A stretch of DNA of 64,000 nt from an uncultured Eubacteriales bacterium (GTDB lineage Bacteria > Bacillota > Clostridia > Oscillospirales > Oscillospiraceae). The position numbers and the translations under genes are program-made. Below the pieces are notes generated by a model. It was given only the letters and a program-made list of their open reading frames with translations, did not search any database and was not told the DNA's origin. The stretch covers positions 62,001 through 126,000 of the forward strand of contig CABRZL010000001.1 of assembly GCA_902475435.1 (NCBI GenBank). Reading direction: 5' to 3'. Shown piece by piece: positions 18,637 to 28,298 of this stretch (positions are counted from its first letter, which is position 1; each line of letters begins with the position of its first letter).

Positions 18637-20637
18637 ATGATAAATCAAGAAACAAACGATAAATCCCCCAATCGGCAAACAAGTACATCCGGTAAAAAAC
18701 CTGTGCAGCGCCCCTCTTCTGGCCAACGGCCGGCAAATGGTCAACGTCCGGCTAACGGGCAGCGTACCAACGGCCAACGCTCGGCAAATGGTCAACGGCC
18801 AGCCAACAGACAGCACTCCAGCGGACAGCGTCGTCCGCCGCAGAACAGCAGCAGGAAAAAGAAAAAGCGCGTCAGTCCGCTCCTCGTCACGCTGATTGTT
18901 GCACTCGTCTTGGTTATTGCAGTGTTTGCAGGCGTAGGCATTTACGCCATGCGTTACAGTGGCTACGATAAGATTCTTCCCAATGTCTATGTGGCAGGCA
19001 TTGACATCGGCGGCATGACAAAAGAAGAAGCAACCGAAGCCATCGAAACTGCGCTTTCAGAAACGACACAGCAGAGTGTAAATGTGAATCTGCCAGATAG
19101 AGTGCTCACTTTCACACCCCAGCAGGATACAATCCTGATCAATGTGGATCAAGCGGTGGAGGAAGCCTATGCATATGGGCGCACCAGCACAAGCCCCTTT
19201 GCTATTGCCCGCGCAATTAAAGCGGCACAGCGCACCAGAAATGACATTGATATCACTTCTGCGGTTCAAGTGGATACCGAATATATCCACAACCTGATTG
19301 ATGAGACCGCCGCCGAAGTAAACACAGCTTTAGTGGAGTCTGATGTCCGGACAGATATGGAAAACCATACAATTACTGTCACCATTGGTACACCCGGCCG
19401 TTCGATTGACACTGAGGAACTGTATAACCTGGTAACAAACGCTTTTACAAACGGCGATTATAGTGACATTGATTTTGATTACGACATGACCTATCCTGCC
19501 ACCGTTCAGCTGGATACGCTCTATGAACAAATGACCACAGAGCCAAAGAATGCAGAATATAACCCGGATACCGACAGTGTCGAAGCTGAAACTGTGGGCT
19601 ATACTCCGGCTGTGGCATTGGACGAAGCAAACGAACAGCTGGCTATGGCATCTGCCGGGGATGTCCTCACCTTTACATTTGATGCCACGCAGCCCGAAAT
19701 CACAGCAGAACAATTAAGCTCTATGCTTTTCCGAGATACGCTGGCGAAATATGGGTCCTATTACAGCAGTAACTGGGGTCGCACTAAAAACCTGGAACTG
19801 GCTTGTGAAGCAATTGATGGTACCGTTATTCAGCCCGGCGACGTGTTCTCCTTTAACGATGTTGTCGGAGAACGCACCGCAGAAAAGGGTTATCAGGAAG
19901 CCATTGTCTATGTATCCGGCAACTCAGAAAACCAGCTGGGCGGCGGTGTATGCCAGGTTTCTTCCACCATATATTATTGCGCCATGTATGCAGATCTGGA
20001 AATTGTGGAACGAACCGAACATCAGTACATTGTAGACTATGTTCCCGGCGGTCTGGACGCTACGGTATACTGGGGCAGTCTGGATTTCCAATTCCGCAAC
20101 AGCACAAATTATCCGCTGAAGGTTAACGCATATCTCTCAGGTGGAAGATGCTGGATTGAACTCATTGGTACCGATGAAACCGGATATGAAATAGAAATTG
20201 AAAGCGAATGCGTTTCTACAGAACCCTTCAGTGTGATCGAAACAAATGATCCTAATGAAGTTCAAAGCGGATACACGGGATATGTCTATAAAATTACCCG
20301 TTATGTTTACGACTCCGATGGAAATTTGATTCGCACCGATTCCACGGAAGACCTGGATGCAATGGGCGGTCTTGGCACCAGCACCTATTCTAAGCGCGAT
20401 AAAATAGTCTACTCAGGCAGCAGTGGTGGCAGCTCGGATCCTGATCCTACTCCAAGTACGGATCCCACGCCAAGTACGGATCCTACACCGAGCACGGATC
20501 CCACGCCAAGTACAGATCCTACACCGAGCACAGATCCCACGCCAAGTACGGATCCTACGCCAACCACAGAGCCTACGCCAACCACGGATCCAAACCCTCC
20601 AACGGAACCGGCAACGCCTGAAACGCCAACAGAATAG
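18637..20637 (+). CDS. VanW family membrane-anchored wall-associated protein
   Basis: Type II membrane protein of about 666 aa; role probably in the cell wall, exact function unknown for the family. The cytoplasmic N-terminus has several Gly-Gln-Arg repeats and a basic stretch (RKKKKR). One transmembrane helix follows near residues 85-108, then extracellular peptidoglycan-binding-like (YoaR-type) modules. The VanW domain (FNDVVGERTAEKGYQEA...LGGGVCQVSSTIYY) and a G5-like region come next. A Thr/Pro/Ser/Asp repeat tail, wall-spanning in style, ends the protein without an LPXTG signal. ATG at 18637 sits close behind AGGTGGAG; the GTG at 18628 lies inside that site. Confidence 0.88.
   Translation: MINQETNDKSPNRQTSTSGKKPVQRPSSGQRPANGQRPANGQRTNGQRSANGQRPANRQHSSGQRRPPQNSSRKKKKRVSPLLVTLIVALVLVIAVFAGVGIYAMRYSGYDKILPNVYVAGIDIGGMTKEEATEAIETALSETTQQSVNVNLPDRVLTFTPQQDTILINVDQAVEEAYAYGRTSTSPFAIARAIKAAQRTRNDIDITSAVQVDTEYIHNLIDETAAEVNTALVESDVRTDMENHTITVTIGTPGRSIDTEELYNLVTNAFTNGDYSDIDFDYDMTYPATVQLDTLYEQMTTEPKNAEYNPDTDSVEAETVGYTPAVALDEANEQLAMASAGDVLTFTFDATQPEITAEQLSSMLFRDTLAKYGSYYSSNWGRTKNLELACEAIDGTVIQPGDVFSFNDVVGERTAEKGYQEAIVYVSGNSENQLGGGVCQVSSTIYYCAMYADLEIVERTEHQYIVDYVPGGLDATVYWGSLDFQFRNSTNYPLKVNAYLSGGRCWIELIGTDETGYEIEIESECVSTEPFSVIETNDPNEVQSGYTGYVYKITRYVYDSDGNLIRTDSTEDLDAMGGLGTSTYSKRDKIVYSGSSGGSSDPDPTPSTDPTPSTDPTPSTDPTPSTDPTPSTDPTPSTDPTPTTEPTPTTDPNPPTEPATPETPTE
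18721..18831 (+). repeat. In-frame GQR-type repeats in the VanW gene 5' end
   Basis: Six Gly-Gln-Arg motifs within 111 bp, separated by short Pro/Ala/Asn/Ser linkers. They encode a basic low-complexity cytoplasmic segment. Confidence 0.75.
20446..20589 (+). repeat. 18-bp tandem repeat (PTPSTD units) in the VanW gene 3' end
   Basis: Eight consecutive 18-bp units encoding PTPSTD or close variants (last two PTPTTE, PTPTTD). Units begin alternately with CCT and CCC, giving a 36-bp higher-order period that suggests unit-pair duplication. Confidence 0.9.
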
Positions 20638-20640
20638 CTT

Positions 20641-20676
20641 AGGACGCACTGTGACATCACAGTGCGTCCTCTTTTT
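20641..20676 (+). terminator. Terminator of the VanW gene
   Basis: Perfect 14-bp stem (20641-20654/20657-20670) with a CTTTTT tail, lying between convergent genes. Confidence 0.92.
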
Positions 20677-20677
20677 A

Positions 20678-21853
20678 TCAGCGATTAAAGCTTTCAGCAT
20701 CAAACGTCAGTACCAGATAATAACGCTGTCCCGGCTCCTGAAGCGCCTCTTCTAACTTCCTTTGAATTTCTTCCTCCTGACATCGCATTTCATAGGGCAC
20801 TACCACGTCAAAAATCAGGTTTGTATGCTCTGGACCGACAACCATGCGAAAATCATGAAATGAAAGTCTTGGATCAATTTCCCGAAGTTTTTGATCTACC
20901 TTCTCCCGCATGCGTCTGACTTCTGCATCGTCCGTCACGACAGGGTCGTAATGGATCGTCAAATGAATGTGATGATCCTGTAAAAACATGCGCTCAATAT
21001 TATCAATCATATTATGGATCTCCATAACATCTTCATTGCGGTCTACTTCCACATGAATACTGGCAAATGTCTGCCCGGGGCCATAATCGTGTACCATCAG
21101 GTCATGGACGCCCAAAATACGGTCATCATAGTGAAGCACTTCATTTTTCACCATATGTACCAACTCTTCGTCTGCTGGTGCCCCCAGCAGCGGACTGATG
21201 GTTTCCTTTGCAATCTCCACTCCGCTGTAAAGAATAAACAGCGCTACCAGGAATCCAATATATCCGTCCAGATTCCATCCGGTCACCTGCGCAATCACCG
21301 CAGCCGCCAATACCGCCCCAGTGGAAATCACATCATTCCGGCTGTCTGCCGCCGTCGCAATCAGTGACGTGCTGGATATTCGTTTCCCTAAATCACGGTT
21401 AAAGAGCGCCATCCAAAGCTTTACGCCAATGGACAATACCAGCACCAACACCAAAGCTACAGAAAAGTCCACGGCTTCCGGATGCAATATTTTCTCAAAA
21501 GAGCTCTTGGCCAACTGCACTCCAATAATTAAAATCAAAGCCGCTACTGTAAGCCCAGACAGATATTCAATGCGAGCATGACCATATGGATGCTCTTCAT
21601 CTTCCGGTTTTTGCGCCAGCCGAAATCCTACCAACGTCACAATGGATGAAGACGCATCAGATAAGTTGTTCACTGCATCCGCCGTAATGGAAACGCTTCC
21701 GCTGATTGTACCAATAATCAGCTTCGCCGCAAACAGAAGCAAATTGCAGACAATCCCCACGGCGCCTGCTAACGTTCCGTACGCGCCTCGAACCCCCGGG
21801 TCCTCTACTTGCTCCCTATTTTTTACAAACAATCGTACCAACAAATTGGTCAT
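20678..21853 (-). CDS. Cation diffusion facilitator (CDF) family transporter
   Basis: Proton-coupled divalent metal efflux (Zn, Fe, Mn or Co), inner-membrane homodimer, about 391 aa. Six membrane helices: the site-A motif in helix 2 is SITADAVNNLSDASSS and in helix 5 ATAADSRNDVISTG. The DD/ND arrangement (N and D in helix 2, D and D in helix 5) fits the Mn/Fe-type clade better than the HxxxD zinc type. A long cytoplasmic C-terminal domain (about 180 aa) includes a ferredoxin-like fold with HDLMVHDYGPG and HVEVD. ATG at 21853 follows GGGAGG; a longer frame to 21898 lacks a ribosome site. Metal specificity is inference. Confidence 0.88.
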   Translation of the reverse strand: MTNLLVRLFVKNREQVEDPGVRGAYGTLAGAVGIVCNLLLFAAKLIIGTISGSVSITADAVNNLSDASSSIVTLVGFRLAQKPEDEEHPYGHARIEYLSGLTVAALILIIGVQLAKSSFEKILHPEAVDFSVALVLVLVLSIGVKLWMALFNRDLGKRISSTSLIATAADSRNDVISTGAVLAAAVIAQVTGWNLDGYIGFLVALFILYSGVEIAKETISPLLGAPADEELVHMVKNEVLHYDDRILGVHDLMVHDYGPGQTFASIHVEVDRNEDVMEIHNMIDNIERMFLQDHHIHLTIHYDPVVTDDAEVRRMREKVDQKLREIDPRLSFHDFRMVVGPEHTNLIFDVVVPYEMRCQEEEIQRKLEEALQEPGQRYYLVLTFDAESFNR

Positions 21854-21978
21854 ATTTTTCCCTCCCATGTTTACGGAATATTTTACCCTGTTTTTCACAA
21901 GGATGCAAGTATGCGCCTTGACTTTTTTAGGAAAGCTGATACCATAGAATTATCATTTTTCAGAAAGGTGTTGGGTCA

Positions 21979-23397
21979 ATGATAGCATTGCCTGAGAATA
22001 GTGCGCTTCCCTTGTATCAACAGCTTTATCAGCAGCTTCGCCGGGAAATACAGTCAGGTAATCTATCTGTCGGAGCAAAACTTCCCTCCAAACGAAAGCT
22101 TTCCGAGCAGCTGGGCGTGTCCATCAACACCGTCGAGGGGGCTTATACGCAACTGGAGGCCGAGGGTTTCATTGTCTCCAGCCCCAGACGCGGTTTTTAT
22201 GTCTTGGAAACCGGCCAGCTCCCACAACCAGAGGTATCTTCGCCCCCGGCGTCATATCGTCCCCCTTCCTGTTCGGCTCCTACATACTCCGTCGACTTTT
22301 CACCCTCCGGCATGGCACGCCAGCAGTTCCCCTTTGGCGTTTGGCGGAGACTCCTCAAAAACTGTTTCAACGAATACGACGAACGCCTTCTTCTTCGCAC
22401 CCCACAGAAGGGAGATCCCGGTTTACGCAAAGCTGTCGCCGAATACCTCTATCGGGCACGCGGCGTTCGATGCACCCCGGAACAAATTATTATGGGCGCA
22501 GGCAGTGATAATCTTCTGTATATCCTGTCTTATATTCTTCCAAATCAGTTTACACTGGCCGTTGAAAATCCCCTATATAACCAAGCCTACACTTTGTTCG
22601 CCCGTATGGGGCACGGTCTGTGCGCCGTCCCGGTGGGATCTGATGGAATCTCTCTTTCAGCGCTCCCCCAGAGAGACGACGTACTTGTCTATATTACGCC
22701 ATCTCATCAATATCCATTGGGCTATGCGATGCCAATTGGCCAGCGAACTGCGCTGCTTCGCTGGAGCAGTCAGGGAGCAAACCGTTATATCATTGAAGAT
22801 GACTATGATTCGGAGTTTCGCTATTCTTCGCGTCCGATTCCATCTCTTCAGAGCATTGATCAGTGGGGCCGCGTAATCTATCTTGGAACCTTCTCTCGCA
22901 GCGTCGCGCCAGCATTACGCATCAGTTATATGGTGCTGCCTCCGTCGCTGTTGGATCTGTTCCATCAGAGTTACCAAGGCTATGCCTCCACAGTCTCCGG
23001 CTTCGAACAGGCGGTTCTGCGGGAGTTTATGATTTCAGGCCACTTTGAAACCCATGTAAACCGCATGAGAATTTATTACCGTGCAAGACGCCAATGCCTG
23101 GTAGAAGCGTTAGCGCCCATGGCCTCCGCCATGGAAATTCTAGGCGAGCCGGCGGGCCATCATGTAACGCTACGCATGAAAAGCGGCATAACAGAGCAGG
23201 AACTGGTTTCCTCCGCAGCGCAGGTGGGGGTACGGGTTTACCCGGTCTCCCCCTATTTCCTCGGCGAAGTGCCGGAGGAATATCACAGTACGGTTTTACT
23301 GGGTTTTGGCGGTCTGAACGACCAGGAAATCCGCAAAGGCGTTGAACTGCTGCTGGACGCCTGGAATCAACAAGGAGATTATCACAATGAATCCTGA
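21979..23397 (+). CDS. MocR/PdxR-type transcriptional regulator (GntR HTH + aminotransferase fold)
   Basis: PLP-dependent regulator, 472 aa. The N-terminal GntR winged helix (ALPLYQQLYQQLRREIQSG, LPSKRKLSEQLGVSINTVEGAY) is joined by a Pro/Ser linker to a class I aminotransferase-fold domain from about residue 110. The PLP lysine region is poorly conserved: the expected SxxK loop reads YLGTFSRSVAPALRISYM, with Arg/Ser where catalysis normally needs Lys. This may mean altered cofactor use. It overlaps mobB by 11 bp on the same strand. Known MocR regulators control vitamin B6, GABA or taurine genes; the target here is unknown. Confidence 0.88.
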   Translation: MIALPENSALPLYQQLYQQLRREIQSGNLSVGAKLPSKRKLSEQLGVSINTVEGAYTQLEAEGFIVSSPRRGFYVLETGQLPQPEVSSPPASYRPPSCSAPTYSVDFSPSGMARQQFPFGVWRRLLKNCFNEYDERLLLRTPQKGDPGLRKAVAEYLYRARGVRCTPEQIIMGAGSDNLLYILSYILPNQFTLAVENPLYNQAYTLFARMGHGLCAVPVGSDGISLSALPQRDDVLVYITPSHQYPLGYAMPIGQRTALLRWSSQGANRYIIEDDYDSEFRYSSRPIPSLQSIDQWGRVIYLGTFSRSVAPALRISYMVLPPSLLDLFHQSYQGYASTVSGFEQAVLREFMISGHFETHVNRMRIYYRARRQCLVEALAPMASAMEILGEPAGHHVTLRMKSGITEQELVSSAAQVGVRVYPVSPYFLGEVPEEYHSTVLLGFGGLNDQEIRKGVELLLDAWNQQGDYHNES

Positions 23398-23896
23398 CAC
23401 CACACCAATCATTACCTTCGTGGGAAAATCCGGTACCGGAAAAACAACTTTTTTGGAAAAACTGATCCCGGTTTTAAAGGCAAGAGGCTATCGATTAGCC
23501 GTGCTCAAGCATGACGCACATCAATTTGAAGTCGACAAGCCCGGTAAAGATACCTATCGGTTTTCTGCTGCCGGAGCCGATGTGGTGACTATCTCTAACG
23601 CAGAAAAATTTGCGATGATGGAGCATCCGGTTGCAGAGCTTACAATACAGGATATTGTTTCCCGTCTGCCCACTGTGGATCTTGTCCTGACGGAAGGCTA
23701 TAAAAAAAGCAGATATCCTAAAATTGAAATCCATCGTGCTGCGCTTCATCGTCCTCTGATTGCCCCACCAGAACAGATTCTGGCCATCATGACAGATGAA
23801 CCCCTAGATTCCTCGGCTCTCCAACTGGACTTGGAGGATATAACCGGTTGTGCAGACACAATCGAGGCTTATCTGAAAAGCTTTCATGCCCAATGA
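23387..23896 (+). CDS. mobB: Molybdopterin-guanine dinucleotide biosynthesis protein MobB
   Basis: Small P-loop GTPase that assists MobA in attaching GMP to molybdopterin. About 169 aa, with Walker A GKSGTGKTT near residue 13, the conserved LKHDAHQFEVDKPGKDTYRF segment in two parts, and LVLTEGYKKSRYPKIEIHR near the centre. ATG at 23387 has AAGGAG upstream and starts inside the MocR gene, so the two are co-translated. No other molybdenum-cofactor gene lies in the window. Confidence 0.93.
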   Translation: MNPDTTPIITFVGKSGTGKTTFLEKLIPVLKARGYRLAVLKHDAHQFEVDKPGKDTYRFSAAGADVVTISNAEKFAMMEHPVAELTIQDIVSRLPTVDLVLTEGYKKSRYPKIEIHRAALHRPLIAPPEQILAIMTDEPLDSSALQLDLEDITGCADTIEAYLKSFHAQ

Positions 23897-24013
23897 ACGT
23901 TGAACATCCTCAAATTTTTTAAATTTTGTCTTATACTTCTTTCATTTTATGGAAAAATATTGTATGATAAGAATCAGATTTTGTAACCAGCCCGCACAGA
24001 AATGGAGGCTCCT

Positions 24014-25047
24014 ATGTCTGGACATGTATCGCACAGCCGTCGCCCCAGAAAAGTCTGGCTTCGTATACTGCTTGGCATCTTAATTTGTCTGGCGGTTTTC
24101 ATACTGACTATTGTAATTGTCGTCAATATTATGCTTAATAAAATCGGGCGTCCCGATCCCAACGAAACTTACCTGACGCCCGAAGAATTGACTGAACTGG
24201 ACAAGACAAATCTGCGTGAAGCCATCGACGATGCTCCAGAGCCAAATGTCGTCTATCCTAAACTGGACGAATCACAAATTCAATGGAGTACTCCAAATCA
24301 GGCAATTCAGACCAGCCAAGATATTGTGAATATTCTGCTGATTGGACAGGACCGCCGTGCTGGTGAAACCAGAGCCAGAAGTGACTCTATGATTTTAGTC
24401 ACCTTTAATAAAACCCAAAAGACAATTATTCTCACTTCTTTCCTACGGGATCTTTATGTCCAGATTCCCGGCTATGAAAATAATCGGCTCAACGCAGCAT
24501 ATGCATTTGGAGGCATGGAACTGTTAGATGACACGCTGGAAGAAAACTTTGGCATACAGATTGACGCCAACCTGGAGGTGGATTTTTCCGGTTTTTCCTC
24601 CATTATTGACGTGCTGGGCGGTGTCGATATCACCCTGACGCCTACGGAGGCGGATTATTTGGGCTTGCCTGAAGGTCTCAATCATATGGATGGCGATACC
24701 GCGTTAGAATACTCCCGTATCCGCTATTTAGACTCTGATTTTGGCCGAACAAACCGTCAGCGCAAAATTCTTACAATTCCGCAAAAAATCTGGGGCTTGC
24801 CGACTTTTTCTCCCTGACGGATCAGTTATTCCCCCTATTAACTACAGACATGAGCAACTTAAAGATAATCTCTATGATTACGGAACTGTTTCCCATGCTC
24901 TCTTCCAGCCATTTAGAAACTCTCTGTATTCCTGCAGAAGGCACCTATTCTTTTCATACTGTAAATGGCATGTCCGTTATTGTAGCCGATTTTGATGCCA
25001 ACCAAAATATCTTGGCAGAAACCCTCGCTCCAAGCACAGAAAATTGA
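24014..25047 (+). pseudogene. LCP (LytR-CpsA-Psr) family gene with a -1 frameshift
   Basis: LCP enzymes move polyprenyl-linked wall polymers onto peptidoglycan. ATG at 24014 follows GGAGG. The first frame gives an N-terminal TM helix and the LCP core (NILLIGQDRRAGETRARSDSM, SFLRDLYVQIPGYENNRLN, EYSRIRYLDSDFGRTNRQRK, each shown in part) and stops at 24817 with an altered end. In the -1 frame, reading continues from the A6 run at 24783-24788 as KNLGLADFF and on to a stop at 25047, restoring the usual C-terminal portion. One missing A would explain this: a genuine inactivation, a sequencing error, or slippage. The 24014-24817 product retains most of the core. Confidence 0.8.
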
Positions 25048-25516
25048 TAAAAATCCATATGAATCCCGCTCCTCCATAGGTTGATTTTGGGCTTTTGCAC
25101 AGTTGTACACACCATTGCGTCAAATGTCCATCATAAGCGGATTTTTGGGGTTTTACTTTTCTCTTGAAGAAATATATTGACACTTTTTCTCTTCTTTTTC
25201 CGGCTATTCTCTCTATTTTTTCAAATTACGGCAAAAGTTTGTTCTATTTTCTACATTTTTTACTCTTGAATGATCGTAACATCCAGTTTCTGTATTTATA
25301 TGTCCGCACATCAAAGACACCTGTCTTTATTTTTTAACAATTTTTGGCGCATATCCTGTAGAATCATACGAAACAATCTGTAATATCAGGAAAAAAACTA
25401 TTGTTTTTTCATAAAACCTATGCTATTATCCCTATAGCAGATGTCCCTCTGCTGTAATCACAGCGTTGCATAACCAGCTTCGCTGTAAAATTCACGATCG
25501 GAGGAGATCAATCACT
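25048..25516 (+). other. AT-rich intergenic region ahead of the mgl operon
   Basis: No coding frame with a ribosome site. A weak terminator-like hairpin AAAGAC/GTCTTT (25313-25328) plus T-run may end the LCP transcript. A leader hairpin AGCAGA/TCTGCT (25436-25453) follows the mgl promoter. Confidence 0.4.
25401..25429 (+). promoter_or_regulatory. Promoter of the mgl operon
   Basis: TTGTTT (25401-25406), a 17-bp spacer and TATTAT (25424-25429), with an extended -10 TGC. Confidence 0.65.
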
Positions 25517-26674
25517 ATGAACATGAAAAAAATCCTTGCAATGCTTTTGGCAGTATGCATGATTCTTTCCATGGCTGCCTGCGGCAGCTCGGAAAGTTCT
25601 ACTACTGCCGGAAGTACCACTGATGGCTCAACAGAAGCCACCGACTCCACCGCGGATGCCCCTGCAGCCTCTGGCGGCGAAGTCTCCGTCTTCTATTATT
25701 CGTACGCTGATACTTACATTTCCAGCGTCCGTACGGCTTTGGATGCCGCTCTGACTTCCGCTGGCGTCAACTATGTGGACTATGACTCCAACAACAGTCA
25801 GACCACCCAGACAGAGCAGATTCAGACCGCTATTTCCAAGGGTACTTCCATGCTGATTGTCAACCTGGTAGACTCCGGCTCAGAAGATGCCGCTACAAAC
25901 ATCATTAACATGGCCAAGGAAAAGGACATCCCCGTCATTTTCTTCAACCGCGCAGTCAGCACTGCTGATGACGGCGGCGAGGCTGTTATCTCCAGCTATG
26001 AAAAATGTGCTTTCGTTGGTACAGACTACGAGATGGCCGGCCACATGCAGGGCCAGATGATCGGCGAGTACTTGGTTGAGAACTACGACACTGTGGATCT
26101 CAACGGCGACGGCAAGATCTCTTATGTTATGTTCAAAGGCGACGAAGCCAACGCAGAGGCTATTGCCCGTACGCAGTACGGTGTGGAAGACGCCAACGCC
26201 GTTCTCACCGAAGCAGGCAAGCCTGAGCTGGAATTTTATGATTCCGCTAACTCTAACAAATATCTTGTAGACCAGAATGGCGCTTGGTCTGCACAGGCTG
26301 CTACAGATTACATGCAGACCATTCTGTCCCAGTATTCCGAAGCCAACGGCAATATGGTTGAGCTGGTCATTGCAAACAATGATGATATGGCTTTGGGTGC
26401 TATCTCTGCTTTGCAGAACGCTGGTTACAACAAAGAAGGGGCTACCATTATTCCTGTATTTGGTGTTGACGCCACCGATGCAGCAAAGGAAAAGATTGCT
26501 GACGGTTCTATGATCGGTACCATTAAGCAGGATGCCGAAGGCATGGCTAATACCATCGCTTTGATTGCCCAGAACTTCCAGGGCGGTAAGGATACCTTTG
26601 ACGGTGTGGACACCGCAAATGTGGTAGGCACCTGGCGTGTGAATATCCCCTACGCTACCTACACCGGCGAATAA
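25517..26674 (+). CDS. mglB: Galactose/methyl-galactoside ABC transporter substrate-binding lipoprotein (MglB-like)
   Basis: Periplasmic-binding-protein-like lipoprotein, about 385 aa, for galactose or glucose uptake. Signal peptide with lipobox SMAAC, then a Ser/Thr/Ala/Asp-rich linker to about residue 60, then the type 1 periplasmic-binding fold. DLNGDGKISYV is the EF-hand-like calcium loop typical of galactose-binding protein. NNDDMALGAISAL and FGVDATD are conserved ligand-site segments of the MglB group. ATG at 25517 has GGAGGAGATC before it; a longer frame from 25466 lacks a ribosome site. First gene of mglB-mglA-mglC and a fourth gene. Confidence 0.93.
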   Translation: MNMKKILAMLLAVCMILSMAACGSSESSTTAGSTTDGSTEATDSTADAPAASGGEVSVFYYSYADTYISSVRTALDAALTSAGVNYVDYDSNNSQTTQTEQIQTAISKGTSMLIVNLVDSGSEDAATNIINMAKEKDIPVIFFNRAVSTADDGGEAVISSYEKCAFVGTDYEMAGHMQGQMIGEYLVENYDTVDLNGDGKISYVMFKGDEANAEAIARTQYGVEDANAVLTEAGKPELEFYDSANSNKYLVDQNGAWSAQAATDYMQTILSQYSEANGNMVELVIANNDDMALGAISALQNAGYNKEGATIIPVFGVDATDAAKEKIADGSMIGTIKQDAEGMANTIALIAQNFQGGKDTFDGVDTANVVGTWRVNIPYATYTGE

Positions 26675-26693
26675 GTTTTCATTTGCGACAATT

Positions 26694-26718
26694 GCAGCCG
26701 CGCTCTAGGCGCGGCTGC
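26694..26718 (+). other. Intercistronic hairpin between mglB and mglA
   Basis: 10-bp GC-rich stem GCAGCCGCGC/GCGCGGCTGC (26694-26703/26709-26718) without a U-run. Such hairpins usually stabilise the abundant binding-protein mRNA and limit downstream expression. Confidence 0.65.
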
Positions 26719-26749
26719 CTTGCAAATATGTATGTAGGAGGCGAAATAA

Positions 26750-28282
26750 TTGGACGGTAACAATCCCCGGACTTCGCAGCAGAAATCTGACGCGCCAGTT
26801 CTTCTGCGGATGGAAGGTATTTCAAAATCTTTTCCCGGCGTCAAAGCGTTGGATAACGTGTCTTTAACAGTGCGCGCCGGTACAGTTCACGCCCTAATGG
26901 GAGAAAATGGAGCAGGAAAATCTACCCTGATGAAATGTCTCTTCGGTGTTTATAATAAAGATGCCGGTCATATCTACTTGGATGGCCAAGAAGTCAATTT
27001 TAAAAACTCCAAGGAAGCTTTGGAGCATGGCGTTGCCATGGTTCACCAGGAACTAAACCAGGCGCTTAAGCGCAATGTCATGGACAATATTTGGCTGGGC
27101 CGTTATCCTAAAAACGGTTTTTTAGTCTCAGAGAAAAAAATGTACCAAGACACTATGGCTGTCTTTAACGATCTCAATATTCACGTTAACCCGAAAACAA
27201 TTATGAGTACCATGCCTGTCTCACAGCGGCAAATGGTCGAAATCGCAAAAGCTGTTTCTTTCCATTCTAAGGTCATCGTCTTTGACGAGCCAACCTCCTC
27301 TCTGACCGAGGTCGAAGTAGAGCATCTGTTTGAAATTATCAACATGTTGCGCGACCGCGGTTGTGGCATTATTTATATTTCCCATAAAATGGATGAGATC
27401 CTTCGGATCTCTGATGATATTACGGTCATGCGCGACGGCACTTGGGTAGCTACTGAGCCTGTAGAGAACATGACCATGGATAAAATTATTAAATTGATGG
27501 TGGGCCGTGAACTTACAAACCGTTTCCCTCCCAAAGACAATGTGGTGAGTTCTGAAGTATCTCTGTCCGTGGAAAATCTTACGGGACTGTATTCCAACCT
27601 GGATAACGTTTCTTTTCAGGCTCATTCCGGAGAAATCCTCGGTATTGCCGGTCTGGACGGCTCTGGAAGAACAGAAACACTGGAAACTATTTTTGGTGTT
27701 GCTGCCAAGAAAAGCGGCACCATTCACCTGCATGGCCGCGAGGTAAAGAATCATTCCGCGCGGGAATCCGTATCCAACGGATTTGCACTGCTTACAGAGG
27801 AGCGCCGAGCCACCGGTATTTTCGGTATTCTGAATATTCGTGATAATACCACCATTTCCAGCTTGAAAAAATATCTGCACGGTGGTTTTCTGAGCAATAA
27901 CGAAATGAAAAAAAGCACAGATTGGTCCATTGATGCCATGCGTATAAAAACCCCCAGTCAATCTACAAAAATCCGCTCTCTTTCCGGTGGTAACCAACAA
28001 AAGGTTATTTTGGGCCGCTGGCTTTTAACAGATCCGGAGATTTTGCTTTTAGACGAACCTACCCGGGGCATTGATGTAGGCGCAAAATATGAGATATATC
28101 AGCTCATCATTGATTTAGCAAAGCAGGGAAAAACCATCATTATGGTTTCGTCAGAAATGCCTGAATTGCTTGGTATCTGTGACCGTATTCTTGTGATGTC
28201 TGGCGGGCGCCTGGCCGGCGAAGTAAACGCCAAAACCGCAACCCAAGAGGAAATCATGACCCTGGCGGCAAAATACGCATAA
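26750..28282 (+). CDS. mglA: Galactose/sugar ABC transporter ATP-binding protein MglA
   Basis: Double-cassette ATPase of the CUT2 family, 510 aa. The first cassette has Walker [10 protein letters not shown], signature [13 protein letters not shown] and Walker [12 protein letters not shown]. The second has a diverged Walker A (GLDGSGRTE), signature [12 protein letters not shown] and Walker [15 protein letters not shown]. The asymmetry is normal for CUT2 ATPases. The start is TTG at 26750 with AGGAGG 8 nt upstream; no better start exists nearby. Confidence 0.95.
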   Translation: MDGNNPRTSQQKSDAPVLLRMEGISKSFPGVKALDNVSLTVRAGTVHALMGENGAGKSTLMKCLFGVYNKDAGHIYLDGQEVNFKNSKEALEHGVAMVHQELNQALKRNVMDNIWLGRYPKNGFLVSEKKMYQDTMAVFNDLNIHVNPKTIMSTMPVSQRQMVEIAKAVSFHSKVIVFDEPTSSLTEVEVEHLFEIINMLRDRGCGIIYISHKMDEILRISDDITVMRDGTWVATEPVENMTMDKIIKLMVGRELTNRFPPKDNVVSSEVSLSVENLTGLYSNLDNVSFQAHSGEILGIAGLDGSGRTETLETIFGVAAKKSGTIHLHGREVKNHSARESVSNGFALLTEERRATGIFGILNIRDNTTISSLKKYLHGGFLSNNEMKKSTDWSIDAMRIKTPSQSTKIRSLSGGNQQKVILGRWLLTDPEILLLDEPTRGIDVGAKYEIYQLIIDLAKQGKTIIMVSSEMPELLGICDRILVMSGGRLAGEVNAKTATQEEIMTLAAKYA

Positions 28283-28298
28283 GAGGAGGAGCTCACCT

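Noticed and set aside
20446..20589. Tandem repeat considered as a CRISPR array
   Set aside because: Contiguous 18-bp coding units without spacers, in frame with a protein tail; no cas genes in the window.
20409..20703. Repetitive minus-strand frames (Val/Gly- or Trp/Arg-rich) opposite the VanW 3' repeats
   Set aside because: They are antisense reflections of the PTPSTD repeat, with no start signals.
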